Below, piece after piece: positions 7,492 through 14,824 of a stretch of 57,938 nt of DNA. The notes under the pieces are model-generated. The model did no database searches. It had not been told where the DNA came from and was given only the letters and a program-made list of their open reading frames with translations. Numbering within the stretch: position 1 is the first letter of the stretch; each line of letters opens with the position of its first letter. The translations under genes were made by a program, and so were the position numbers. Source of the stretch: an uncultured Flavobacterium sp. (GTDB lineage Bacteria; Bacteroidota; Bacteroidia; Flavobacteriales; Flavobacteriaceae); assembly GCF_946220915.1 (NCBI RefSeq), contig NZ_CAMIHH010000008.1, forward strand, positions 1 to 57,938, written 5' to 3'.

Positions 7492-8361
7492 TTACGATCG
7501 CTTTGGCCGTCCGTTCGGTTTATTGCCTGGCCTGTCATTTGGCCTGTTGCCAAAGTTCCTCGGATTGTTCCTTGTGTCCTTCGGCTTTCCCACGCTGCCT
7601 TCCCCTTTTGGGGGCTGGGGGCTGGGCAGGTAGCTCGCCTCCTCCGTTTTGCTCGAAGGCTCTATGAGCTTGTTAAGGTTTTTTATTTCGGCAGGGGTAA
7701 GTTCGCGGTAGCGGCCCACAGGGACATCCAATGCGATATTGATGATGCGGGTGCGCTTGAGCGCGGTAACCTCATAGCCAAGGTATTCGCACATGCGCCG
7801 TATCTGGCGGTTAAGGCCTTGTGTGAGCACGATCCGGAAAATGTATTTGCTAATCTGCTCTACCTTACATTCCCGCGTCACAGTGTCAAGGATCGGGATG
7901 CCGTTGCCCATCCGCTGGATGAAGCGATCGGTAATCGGCTTATCTACCGTTACCACATATTCCTTTTCATGGTTATTGCGGGCACGGAGTATCTTGTTTA
8001 CGATGTCGCCGTCGTCGGTCATGAAAATAAGCCCTTCGCTGGCCTTGTCAAGCCTGCCGATAGGGAAAATGCGCTTCGGGTAATTAATGTAATCCACAAT
8101 ATTATTGCGTACCTCCTGGTTGGTGGTGCACTCAATGCCTACAGGCTTGTTGAAGGCCAGGTAAATGTGCTTTCCGGTTTTTTCCCTTACCAGTTTTCCA
8201 TCTATGCGCACTTCGTCGTCAGGGCTCACTTTTGTACCCATTTCCGGCACAACGCCATTTATCGTTACGCGGCCTTCTTCGATCAGCCTGTCGGCTTCCC
8301 TGCGGGAACAATAGCCGGTTTCGGATATGAATTTGTTGAGCCGCTTAAGTTCTTCTTCCAT
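7492..8361 (-). CDS. rluF: 23S rRNA pseudouridine synthase, RluF type
   Basis: 289 residues, like E. coli RluF. An S4 RNA-binding domain (about 7-55, RLNKFISETGYCSRREADRLI) is followed by the RsuA/RluB/E/F catalytic domain with GRLDKASEGL; Asp105 is the catalytic residue. LNRQIRRMCEYLGYEV matches the family motif. RluF modifies U2604 in 23S rRNA. The last ~45 residues are a disordered basic tail rich in Pro, Asn, Arg and Lys (PRNFGNRPNDRPGNKPNGRPKRS); such tails are common in flavobacterial RNA-modifying enzymes. The DNA for the PSPQPPKGEG part of the tail is a palindrome (see the repeat at 7602). RluB/RluE are the alternative family members. Confidence 0.9.
   Translation of the reverse strand: MEEELKRLNKFISETGYCSRREADRLIEEGRVTINGVVPEMGTKVSPDDEVRIDGKLVREKTGKHIYLAFNKPVGIECTTNQEVRNNIVDYINYPKRIFPIGRLDKASEGLIFMTDDGDIVNKILRARNNHEKEYVVTVDKPITDRFIQRMGNGIPILDTVTRECKVEQISKYIFRIVLTQGLNRQIRRMCEYLGYEVTALKRTRIINIALDVPVGRYRELTPAEIKNLNKLIEPSSKTEEASYLPSPQPPKGEGSVGKPKDTRNNPRNFGNRPNDRPGNKPNGRPKRS
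7602..7613. repeat. CCCC-TTTT-GGGG palindrome inside the rluF tail
   Basis: CCCCTTTTGGGG within a longer G/C-skewed stretch (about 7598-7626) encodes PSPQPPKGEG on the minus strand. The composition is unlike the surrounding gene and like short palindromic intergenic repeats of Bacteroidota, suggesting an in-frame insertion of such an element into the non-essential tail. Confidence 0.35.
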
Positions 8362-8365
8362 GATG

Positions 8366-8394
8366 CAAAATTAAAATATTTTACTGAGGCACAA
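8366..8394 (-). promoter_or_regulatory. Promoter of rluF, possibly giving a leaderless mRNA
   Basis: Minus strand: TTG (8394-8392), 18-nt spacer, TAATTTTG (8373-8366), a full Bacteroidota promoter match. The -7 box ends only 4 nt before the ATG at 8361, so transcription would begin at or next to the start codon. Confidence 0.6.
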
Positions 8395-8414
8395 GGCTAC
8401 AGGCGTTAATCTTG

Positions 8415-8422
8415 TATATTTG
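8415..8422 (+). promoter_or_regulatory. -7 box of the S8 protease gene
   Basis: TATATTTG, exact TAnnTTTG, 43 nt upstream of ATG 8466. It supports starting the protease at 8466 rather than at in-frame codons nearer 8412. No good -33 TTG. Confidence 0.5.
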
Positions 8423-8465
8423 CCATCCGTCCGGTAACAGCCGTACCTCAATTTACTGTTTATTT

Positions 8466-10121
8466 ATGAAAAAAACTACATTTATCGCGATTGCCCTGCT
8501 AATGGGCAGTTTTGTTTTCGCCCAAAGCAAAAAAGGGGATTTTCGCCTTGAAAAGGGAAGCAGCCTCCACAGGTTATATGTGTCTCTTGCCCGGCCGGTT
8601 AATGGGCAGGATTACGGCGAGGCTATTGCAAATGCGGTTCCTGGCTATAAAGAACTGGCGGAAAGTTATTCCATCATCCCTCAAAAGGCAATCATACTGC
8701 CCGAAGAAAAGCTAAAACGCATGGAGGCGCTTGCCATAAAAAATACGGGAAGCGCAGCTTCGGTGGCTAAATTGCGGAACATATTCGAACTTTCCATCAG
8801 CAACCCAACTAATGCAAGGGTGCTGGAGCTGGCAGAAGCCCTTGAAAAACTTGACGGTGTCGAGTATTGCAGCCTTATGTCGGCGCACCCCATACAGCCA
8901 CCTTATGACATCATGCCGGTTACGCCGAATCGTGAGCCTCTCCAGTTATATCTTAATGCTTCCATTGGCGTAAATATGGACTATGCCTGGAATATGGGGC
9001 TTAACGGCCAGGGAATGAGGATCAGGGATATAGAATATGGGCTTAACCGCGACCATGAAGAATTCAACGAAAGGAACGTGAGCCACTTCATACCGCTGTC
9101 ACCTGAAATAACAGACGATTTTGGCGAGCATGGTACTGCGGTGTTCGGTGTAATGTATGCAGATAAAGGTACTTACGGTGTTTCGGGTATGGCTTTTGGA
9201 GCACAGGAAATGGTACTTCACACCGAATTTCCGGTTTCCGGATACAACCGCCTTCAGGCAGTAGTTGGTGCTATCAATAATTCGGATGAGGGAGACATTA
9301 TTCTTTACGAACTGCAAATGACCGGTGCATTGGGTGATTATTGCCCGGCAGAATATAACAATGTCGTGTGGACACTTACCAAGTCGGCGACCGATGCCGG
9401 GATCATTATAGTTGCCGCCGCCGGAAACGGTGCGGAAGACCTTGACCATCCGTTGTACGAGTCCTACAGGAGCCGTGGCAATAGCGGGGCCATAATCGTA
9501 GGTGCAGGGTCCAACAATGCCATGCACAGTCGCCTGGATTTTAGTACCTATGGCTCAAGGGTAGACGTGCACGCCTGGGGACAGGGTGTATACACCACAG
9601 GTTATGGAGACGTTTCACAAATTGGGGGAGACTTTAATCAGTCGTACACCATGTTTTCTGGCACCAGCTCTGCTACTCCCATAGTGGCCTCCTGTGTTGC
9701 CGTACTACAGTCCTATTATCACGGCCTCACTGGCCAGTACATGACCGGCCCGCAAATGCGTGAATTGCTCATAGCAACAGGTACGCCACAGGGCGATGCT
9801 TCATCTGGTGCACACATAGGCCCCCTGCCTGACATGGAGGCCGCAATTACCGAGATCGCAAATATGCTGGGTACGCCATCTGTAGGCAAAGCCACTTTTG
9901 CCGTATATCCCAACCCGGTGCAAGACAGGCTTACATTGACCCCTGAAGGCTTTTCGGGCAATGCTCTTACCGAAGTTTACAACTCTCTCGGGCAGCTTGT
10001 CATAAAGCAAAATGTGGATGGGGCTATGCAAATCGATTTCAGCAGCCTTTCCACAGGCATATACACTGTAAAAGTTAGCGATGGCGACAAAACAGCTGTT
10101 AAAAGGGTAATAAAGAAATAA
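8466..10121 (+). CDS. Secreted S8 (subtilisin-like) serine protease with T9SS type A signal
   Basis: 551 residues from ATG 8466, chosen because a textbook signal peptide (MKKTTFIAIALLMGSFVFAQ) begins there. A propeptide-like region (about 20-160) precedes the S8 domain. The catalytic triad is visible: Asp188 in RIRDIEYG, His222 in GEHGTAVFG and Ser401 in SGTSSATP; AAAGNG supplies the oxyanion Asn. The Asp motif is DIEYG instead of the common D(S/T)G, which occurs in some S8 subfamilies. The last ~75 residues are a type A T9SS sorting domain (VYPNPVQDRLTL, LGQLV, LSTGIYTVKV), so the protease crosses the outer membrane by T9SS. Monocistronic, with its own terminator. Confidence 0.94.
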   Translation: MKKTTFIAIALLMGSFVFAQSKKGDFRLEKGSSLHRLYVSLARPVNGQDYGEAIANAVPGYKELAESYSIIPQKAIILPEEKLKRMEALAIKNTGSAASVAKLRNIFELSISNPTNARVLELAEALEKLDGVEYCSLMSAHPIQPPYDIMPVTPNREPLQLYLNASIGVNMDYAWNMGLNGQGMRIRDIEYGLNRDHEEFNERNVSHFIPLSPEITDDFGEHGTAVFGVMYADKGTYGVSGMAFGAQEMVLHTEFPVSGYNRLQAVVGAINNSDEGDIILYELQMTGALGDYCPAEYNNVVWTLTKSATDAGIIIVAAAGNGAEDLDHPLYESYRSRGNSGAIIVGAGSNNAMHSRLDFSTYGSRVDVHAWGQGVYTTGYGDVSQIGGDFNQSYTMFSGTSSATPIVASCVAVLQSYYHGLTGQYMTGPQMRELLIATGTPQGDASSGAHIGPLPDMEAAITEIANMLGTPSVGKATFAVYPNPVQDRLTLTPEGFSGNALTEVYNSLGQLVIKQNVDGAMQIDFSSLSTGIYTVKVSDGDKTAVKRVIKK

Positions 10122-10145
10122 CTTTTATCCGTACAGGTAAATCAC

Positions 10146-10175
10146 ACGGATAGCATTACTGCTATCCGTTTTTTG
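10146..10175 (+). terminator. Terminator of the S8 protease gene
   Basis: ACGGATAGC (10146-10154) and GCTATCCGT (10161-10169) form a perfect 9-bp stem with a 6-nt loop, then TTTTTT. It ends 2 nt before the convergent hydrolase stop codon. Confidence 0.88.
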
Positions 10176-10177
10176 TT

Positions 10178-11020
10178 TCAGGTAAAAAGAAACTGGTAAA
10201 TGCGCCGGTACAGGGACTCGTCGTGCATGCTGTGCCCGAGGCCGTTTGTTGTTATAAATTCGGCCTCCGGCCATGCATCGGCTATTTTCCTGCCTTCTTT
10301 ATACGATACTACTGCATCATCCCTGTCGTGTGCAAGCAGGGCCTTTACACGTATTTTTGAAGCAAAAAGGTCGCCGCAAAAATCATCGGTATCAATGCTG
10401 AAGTGATCGAAAAAATGCTTTTTGAGTAAAAGCAGCACTTTGCTGTTGAGGCTTAACATCCCTGCATAATTGCTGAGCACAGTGTTGAAATCGCAGGGAG
10501 CGCCCAGTACAACCATTTTTTCTACACTGTCGTTGGCATAATGCGATTGGTAATAGAGTATCGTTGCACCGCCGATAGAATGCCCAACAAGGCTTTGCGG
10601 CCTGAACTTCCGTACGATAACGTCAATAAACTCTGCATAACGGGGAATGGTGAATTCTGTGCCCGATGAAAGGCCATGTGCCGGTGCATCGAGCGCAATG
10701 ATCGTGCTTCCTGACCGTTTGAGGTGGATGAGGAAATTTTCCCAACGCGAGGCATTGCTTTCCCAGCCGTGCACCAGTAAAACGGTGTTTTCGCCGCCTT
10801 TCCAGGTATACATCTGGAATACAAAATCGCCATGGGTTACCATTTCTTCCTCAGCCTCTTTAAGCACCGGTGGTAATTCTTCCTTCAACAGCCTGCCATC
10901 GCGCGGCTCGCTAAAGTACCTGTAGGCAAGTGCAGTGGCTTTTTTCGGGGCAATGTGTGCAAGGATATTAATGTATATCCCAAGCATTCTTGTAATTATA
11001 AACGTTAGGGCTTTCTGCAT
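10178..11020 (-). CDS. Alpha/beta-hydrolase
   Basis: 280 residues from the ATG at 11020 (MQKALTFIITRML). Alpha/beta-hydrolase fold: oxyanion region LLVHGWESNASRW, nucleophile elbow GHSIGG, an acid candidate in AHDRDD and catalytic His in NGLGHSMH. The N-terminal hydrophobic stretch (about residues 4-30) could anchor it to the membrane. This group is annotated as esterase or lysophospholipase-like, but the substrate is not predictable. An upstream TTG is in frame at 11032, but it lies inside the terminator of the preceding gene, so the ATG is preferred. The leader is short and mostly that terminator. Confidence 0.88.
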   Translation of the reverse strand: MQKALTFIITRMLGIYINILAHIAPKKATALAYRYFSEPRDGRLLKEELPPVLKEAEEEMVTHGDFVFQMYTWKGGENTVLLVHGWESNASRWENFLIHLKRSGSTIIALDAPAHGLSSGTEFTIPRYAEFIDVIVRKFRPQSLVGHSIGGATILYYQSHYANDSVEKMVVLGAPCDFNTVLSNYAGMLSLNSKVLLLLKKHFFDHFSIDTDDFCGDLFASKIRVKALLAHDRDDAVVSYKEGRKIADAWPEAEFITTNGLGHSMHDESLYRRIYQFLFT

Positions 11021-11030
11021 GGCAGTTAAC

Positions 11031-11056
11031 AAAAAGCCCCCTGCATTGCAGGGGGC
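11031..11056 (-). terminator. Terminator of the coiled-coil/zinc-ribbon-like gene
   Basis: GCCCCCTGCA (11036-11045) and TGCAGGGGGC (11047-11056) form a very GC-rich hairpin; read on the minus strand it is followed by TTTTT. It ends 10 nt before the hydrolase start, so the hydrolase would need read-through or a promoter within or upstream of the hairpin. Confidence 0.85.
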
Positions 11057-11062
11057 CCGGTA

Positions 11063-11842
11063 TTATATTTTAGCAAACAATTGCTCCATTTTTTCTTTCT
11101 CTTCGTCGGCCAGCGCGCTGTCTACAAGGATCCTTCCGCTGTGCTCATCGGTAATGATCTTTTTGCGGGCGGCAATTTCCATCTGTGTTTGCGGCGGTAT
11201 GGTAAAGAATGAACCTGCCGAGGCACCCCTCTCAATAGAAACCACTGCAAGGCCGTTCCTTACACTGCTTCTTATCCTTTTATAAGCGCTAAGAAGCCTT
11301 TCCTCGATCATTTCAGCATACTCCGAAGACTTTTCGATAAGGAAAGTTTCTTCTTTCTCGGTTTCAGCCATAATGGCATCAAGCTCTGATTTTTTATGGT
11401 TCAGGTGTGTAGTCTTGGCTTCAAGCTTCTCTTCCGACTGAGTGATCGTTTCGGTTTTATGCTCTATGGATGCCTTTAGTTCCCTGATCTGTTTTTCGGC
11501 AAGCTGTATTTCCAGCTCCTGGAATTCCACTTCTTTGCTCAGCGAGTTGAATTCCCTGTTGTTACGTACGTTTTTTTGCTGCTCCGTATATTTTTTTATG
11601 GCAGTTTTATGATCGTCAATGGCATTTTTTTTACTCCTGATCTGCTCTTCAATGGAATCAAGGTCTGCCTTAAGTTTTTCAAGCCTCGTGCCCAGCCCGG
11701 CAACTTCATCTTCCAGGTCTTCCACCTCAAGGGGTAGTTCGCCCCTCACATTCCTGATTTCATCAATCCTGGAGTCGATCAGCTGCAGGTCATAAAGGGT
11801 CCTTAATTTCTCTTCAACACTCAGTTCCTTGGTATTCGCCAT
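11063..11842 (-). CDS. Coiled-coil protein of the C4 zinc-ribbon family, zinc ribbon degenerate
   Basis: 259 residues. About 20-185 is a long charged coiled coil. The C-terminal part (200-259: VVSIERGASAG, FFTIPPQTQMEIAARKKIITDEHSGRILVD) aligns by eye with the zinc-ribbon end of the C4-type family, whose usual pattern has CxxC before the IPPQ segment and a second CxxC (EYCGRILVD-like). Here those positions read ASAGS and DEHSG, and the whole protein contains no cysteine, so it cannot form a Cys4 zinc site. Everything else in the C-terminal fold is conserved. It lies beside nif3, the usual partner of this family. Function unknown; possibly a nucleic-acid or ribosome-linked factor. Confidence 0.85.
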   Translation of the reverse strand: MANTKELSVEEKLRTLYDLQLIDSRIDEIRNVRGELPLEVEDLEDEVAGLGTRLEKLKADLDSIEEQIRSKKNAIDDHKTAIKKYTEQQKNVRNNREFNSLSKEVEFQELEIQLAEKQIRELKASIEHKTETITQSEEKLEAKTTHLNHKKSELDAIMAETEKEETFLIEKSSEYAEMIEERLLSAYKRIRSSVRNGLAVVSIERGASAGSFFTIPPQTQMEIAARKKIITDEHSGRILVDSALADEEKEKMEQLFAKI

Positions 11843-11895
11843 ATTTGTAAGTACTTAACTTGATTTGTATTTTCTTCCGATAAATAAAATGATTG

Positions 11896-11903
11896 CAAAA
11901 TTA
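11896..11903 (-). promoter_or_regulatory. -7 box of the zinc-ribbon-like gene
   Basis: Minus strand TAATTTTG, exact TAnnTTTG, 53 nt upstream of the start at 11842, in the 127-bp gap after nif3. It suggests the gene can be transcribed apart from nif3. Confidence 0.4.
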
Positions 11904-11969
11904 GTGATTTTTTTCGTAAAGAAAGATAACTGCACTTTTTTTTATCCTTTCGGTTTGATATCAATGCTT

Positions 11970-13064
11970 TTAGAGATAATGTACGGGATTTGTGTCCACT
12001 CCCGAAACGTTAACGGGTATGCCATTTACACGGGAAGATAAAAATTCCGCCATATAGCTACAGGTAAAACGCTCACTTTCAAAATGGCCAATGTCTGCCA
12101 GCAGTATTTTGCCTTCTGCTTCATAGAACTGATGGTATTTCAGGTCGGCAGTAAGAAATACGTCGGCTCCGGCGGCAATGGCATTTTTTATGGCAAAGCT
12201 TCCCGATCCTCCCAAAACGGCTATTTTTTTAACTTTGCGTCCTGTAAAAGCGCTATGCCGTATGCCGCCTGCCATCATTTTATCTTTCACATATTCAAGA
12301 AATGTGCTTTCCTCCATAGGCGCTTCAAGTTCGCCCGTCATTCCCAGGCCGATATTTTGGTGGCTGTTTTCAAGGTTGTAAATCTCATAGGCCACTTCCT
12401 CATAAATGTGATTGCTAAATAACGATTTGAGTATTTTGCTTTCAAGGTGCTTTTCAAAAGTCACCCCAACCTTGATTTCGCGTGCCTCAACAAATTCGCC
12501 TGGAGCGCCAATTTGAGGATTGCTGCCGGCTTTGCCCTGATAAGTGCCCAGTCCTTCGCTGTTAAAGCTGCAGTTTTCATAATTTCCGATGCTCCCGGCA
12601 CCTGCATCGAACAGGGCATTGCGTAATTGCTGATGATTTTCGGGGGTGGTATAGGTAACAAGTTTGCGTATGAAGCCATTTTTCGGGACAAGAATTTTTG
12701 TATTTGCAAGGCCTAACGCATCGCAAAATATTTTGTTGACCCCGTGCTTATGATTGTCCAGTGCAGTGTGCACTGCATAGATAGCAATGTCGTGCTTTAT
12801 GGCTTTTATAACAGCGCGTTCTACATAATTTTTGCCGGTAATTTTTTTGAGCCCCGAAAATAGAATAGGATGGAAGCACACCACTACATTACAATTTCCG
12901 GCTATGGCTTCATCAATTACATTTTCAAGTGCATCATGGCATACCAGTATTCCCTTTACCTCGTCATCTGCGTTTCCAGTCAGCAGGCCTACGTTGTCAA
13001 AATCCTCGGCATAAGCGGTGGGTGCCATTTGCTCTAAGGTAGTTATCAGTTCATTTATTTTCAT
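11970..13064 (-). CDS. Nif3-like dinuclear metal-centre protein
   Basis: 364 residues. Nif3/YbgI/YqfO family: N-terminal half with the metal-binding CFHPILFSG and HTALDNH segments, an inserted PII/CutA-like middle domain (about 130-240, as in the long Bacillus YqfO form) and a C-terminal half with ADIGHFESER supplying His and Glu ligands. The family forms hexameric toroids with two metal ions per subunit. It is sometimes called GTP cyclohydrolase I type 2, but the physiological reaction is not settled. The zinc-ribbon-like gene follows on the same strand, a conserved bacterial neighbourhood. All visible metal ligands are intact. Confidence 0.93.
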   Translation of the reverse strand: MKINELITTLEQMAPTAYAEDFDNVGLLTGNADDEVKGILVCHDALENVIDEAIAGNCNVVVCFHPILFSGLKKITGKNYVERAVIKAIKHDIAIYAVHTALDNHKHGVNKIFCDALGLANTKILVPKNGFIRKLVTYTTPENHQQLRNALFDAGAGSIGNYENCSFNSEGLGTYQGKAGSNPQIGAPGEFVEAREIKVGVTFEKHLESKILKSLFSNHIYEEVAYEIYNLENSHQNIGLGMTGELEAPMEESTFLEYVKDKMMAGGIRHSAFTGRKVKKIAVLGGSGSFAIKNAIAAGADVFLTADLKYHQFYEAEGKILLADIGHFESERFTCSYMAEFLSSRVNGIPVNVSGVDTNPVHYL

Positions 13065-13079
13065 GGGTGCCTATTATTT

Positions 13080-13087
13080 CAAAGTTA
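13080..13087 (-). promoter_or_regulatory. -7 box of nif3
   Basis: Minus strand TAACTTTG, exact TAnnTTTG, 15 nt before the start at 13064. It lies just beyond the T-tract of the upstream lipoprotein terminator. Confidence 0.45.
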
Positions 13088-13089
13088 GC

Positions 13090-13122
13090 AAAAATAAAAA
13101 ACCGCCCTGAAAAGAGCGGTTT
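13090..13122 (-). terminator. Terminator of the Cys-rich lipoprotein gene
   Basis: AAACCGC (13099-13105) pairs with GCGGTTT (13116-13122); on the minus strand the hairpin is followed by TTTTTATTTT. It lies about 20 nt after the lipoprotein stop. Confidence 0.8.
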
Positions 13123-13140
13123 GTATAAAGGTAATGTGTA

Positions 13141-13569
13141 TTATTCGCAGGTTGTGCTCATAGACTCTTCATATTGTGCAACATATTCGTCAAAATCTAT
13201 CTGCATGTCAACGCCTCCCACTACTGCATGGCCGTTGTCGCCTTCGCATATTTCCACAGGCACAGGGACTTGCGAAGTAGCTGCACAGGTAACGCAGTCA
13301 CCTGTTGGTACCGGGTCAACAGGCCCTGGGTTTTCTGAAGGCTCGTTATCGCAAAACAGCTCAAAATACTGCTCCAGTTCGATTCCCGTATCGGCATTCC
13401 CTACAAATGCATTGCCACTGTCGTCTACACACACTTCATAACCTGCTTCGTCAGGAATTTCGCAGTGCATACAGCCTATGTAGTTAGGCGTATAATCTTT
13501 CTCATCCTCAGAGCAGGCTGCGAATGTCATTAGTCCCAGTACAGCTAACGAGAGTAATAGTTTTTTCAT
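13141..13569 (-). CDS. Small Cys-rich lipoprotein with internal duplication
   Basis: 142 residues. The lipoprotein signal peptide MKKLLLSLAVLGLMTFAAC has its lipobox Cys at 19, followed by the acidic tether SEDEKD. The rest is two copies of a ~45-residue unit joined by a Pro-rich linker (PGPVDPVPTG). Each copy has CxxC, then about 11-12 residues, E(V/I)C, a G(N/H)A(F/V)VG motif, xD, and a distal Cys (copy 1 GCMHCE...EVCVDDSGNAFVGNAD...LFC; copy 2 DCVTCA...EICEGDNGHAVVGGVD...TTC). The paired cysteines could form disulfides in the periplasm or on the surface, or bind a metal. I do not recognise the family. It has its own terminator and lies divergent to lpxK. Confidence 0.8.
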   Translation of the reverse strand: MKKLLLSLAVLGLMTFAACSEDEKDYTPNYIGCMHCEIPDEAGYEVCVDDSGNAFVGNADTGIELEQYFELFCDNEPSENPGPVDPVPTGDCVTCAATSQVPVPVEICEGDNGHAVVGGVDMQIDFDEYVAQYEESMSTTCE

Positions 13570-13786
13570 TGGTTGTAAACATTAATTGTTTTGCGTGGAG
13601 CAAAAAAATGAAAAAAGTTTCTAAAAACCTAAAATAAAAACGTTAAACATCATTTTTTATTGAATAATAAATGTTATTATTCGTAACGTCCCATATTAAC
13701 TAAGCATTAAGACTGCACCGTACCCCAATTCGTATATGGAAATGTTTTGCCGTTTTATTTTTTTATCCGGCAAGCACTTAAAATTG

Positions 13787-13794
13787 TATCTTCG
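13787..13794 (+). promoter_or_regulatory. Near-consensus -7 box of lpxK
   Basis: TATCTTCG (one mismatch to TAnnTTTG) ends 4 nt before ATG 13799, implying a leaderless or very short leader, as at rluF. The box also supports ATG 13799 over the in-frame ATG further upstream at 13736. Confidence 0.35.
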
Positions 13795-13798
13795 TATC

Positions 13799-14824
13799 AT
13801 GGATTTCCTGCGAAAACTTTTATTCCCTTTTTCTATTATTTACTGGGCTGTAACGGCATTACGCAATTTTTTTTATGATAGAGGGATCTTTACATCGCAC
13901 ACTTTCCCGGTTCCGGTCATAGCCATTGGCAACATAAGTACGGGCGGCACAGGCAAAACACCTCAGACAGAGTACCTCATACGCCTGCTTACAGGCCGTT
14001 ACAGGCTGGCAACGCTTAGCAGGGGCTATAAAAGGAAATCTAAAGGCTTTGTCCTTGGTGCCGATGGCAGCAATGCACAAACACTAGGCGATGAACCTTA
14101 CCAGTTCTTTACAAAATTTCCGGAAGCCTATGTAGCAGTAGATGCCGACAGGAAGAATGGGATCGAGCAGCTTTTGCAATGTACTCCCCGGCCCGAAATA
14201 ATCCTGCTGGACGATGCTTACCAGCACCGCCGTGTCAAGGCTGGGTTTTACATTCTCCTTACCGCCTATGGCGACCTGTATGCGGACGACCTCGTGCTGC
14301 CTGCCGGGAACCTGAGGGAGGGCAGGGGAGGTGCCCAAAGGGCCCATGTGATAGTTGTTACAAAATGCCCACCTGATCTTTCGCGGCAGGAACAAACTAA
14401 AATAAAGGCAAGGCTTAAACCGGCTCCCGGGCAAAAAGTGTATTTTACCTGCATTGAATATGACGTGGCATTACATTCTGAAGAAAGCAAGATACAACTT
14501 GTTGATACCGATGGGATGCCCAGGGTTTTGATTGCGGGCATCGCCAGGCCCCGTCCTTTTTTTGATTACCTGAAATCAGGTAACGATGTGGCGCTTGAAT
14601 TCCCCGACCATCATGACTTTACACAAAACGAACTTGCAGCTATAAACCGGCAGGCTAAAGATAAACTGATCATTACTACCGAAAAAGATTTTATGCGGCT
14701 GAAAGGGAGGCTGCCAAAAGAAAAGCTTTTTTACCTGCCTATAAGGACACGTTTTCTGGAGGGTGGGGACGATTTTGACAAAACAATACTCGATTATGTG
14801 GGAACAAGTACAGCAAACCGCTAA
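13799..14824 (+). CDS. lpxK: LpxK: tetraacyldisaccharide 4'-kinase (lipid A)
   Basis: 341 residues from ATG 13799, the start of the conserved MDFLRKLLFPFSIIYWAVTALRN-type N-terminal membrane helix. LpxK phosphorylates the 4'-position of tetraacyldisaccharide 1-phosphate at the inner face of the cytoplasmic membrane, giving lipid IVA. Walker A is GNISTGGTGKTP (44-55). LSRGYKRKSKG, GDEPYQFF, LLDDAYQHRRV and PAGNLREG are typical family segments; TTEKDFMRL lies near the C-terminus. Its 3' end overlaps the purine nucleoside phosphorylase gene by 29 bp, so the two are cotranscribed. No abnormality. Confidence 0.96.
   Translation: MDFLRKLLFPFSIIYWAVTALRNFFYDRGIFTSHTFPVPVIAIGNISTGGTGKTPQTEYLIRLLTGRYRLATLSRGYKRKSKGFVLGADGSNAQTLGDEPYQFFTKFPEAYVAVDADRKNGIEQLLQCTPRPEIILLDDAYQHRRVKAGFYILLTAYGDLYADDLVLPAGNLREGRGGAQRAHVIVVTKCPPDLSRQEQTKIKARLKPAPGQKVYFTCIEYDVALHSEESKIQLVDTDGMPRVLIAGIARPRPFFDYLKSGNDVALEFPDHHDFTQNELAAINRQAKDKLIITTEKDFMRLKGRLPKEKLFYLPIRTRFLEGGDDFDKTILDYVGTSTANR

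Noticed and set aside
7432..8409. 325-codon open frame on the plus strand
   Set aside because: Antisense to rluF, with no domain and no promoter of its own; a by-product of codon bias.
13736..13798. Upstream ATG giving a 362-residue LpxK
   Set aside because: The extra residues are not LpxK-like and the -7-like box falls within them.
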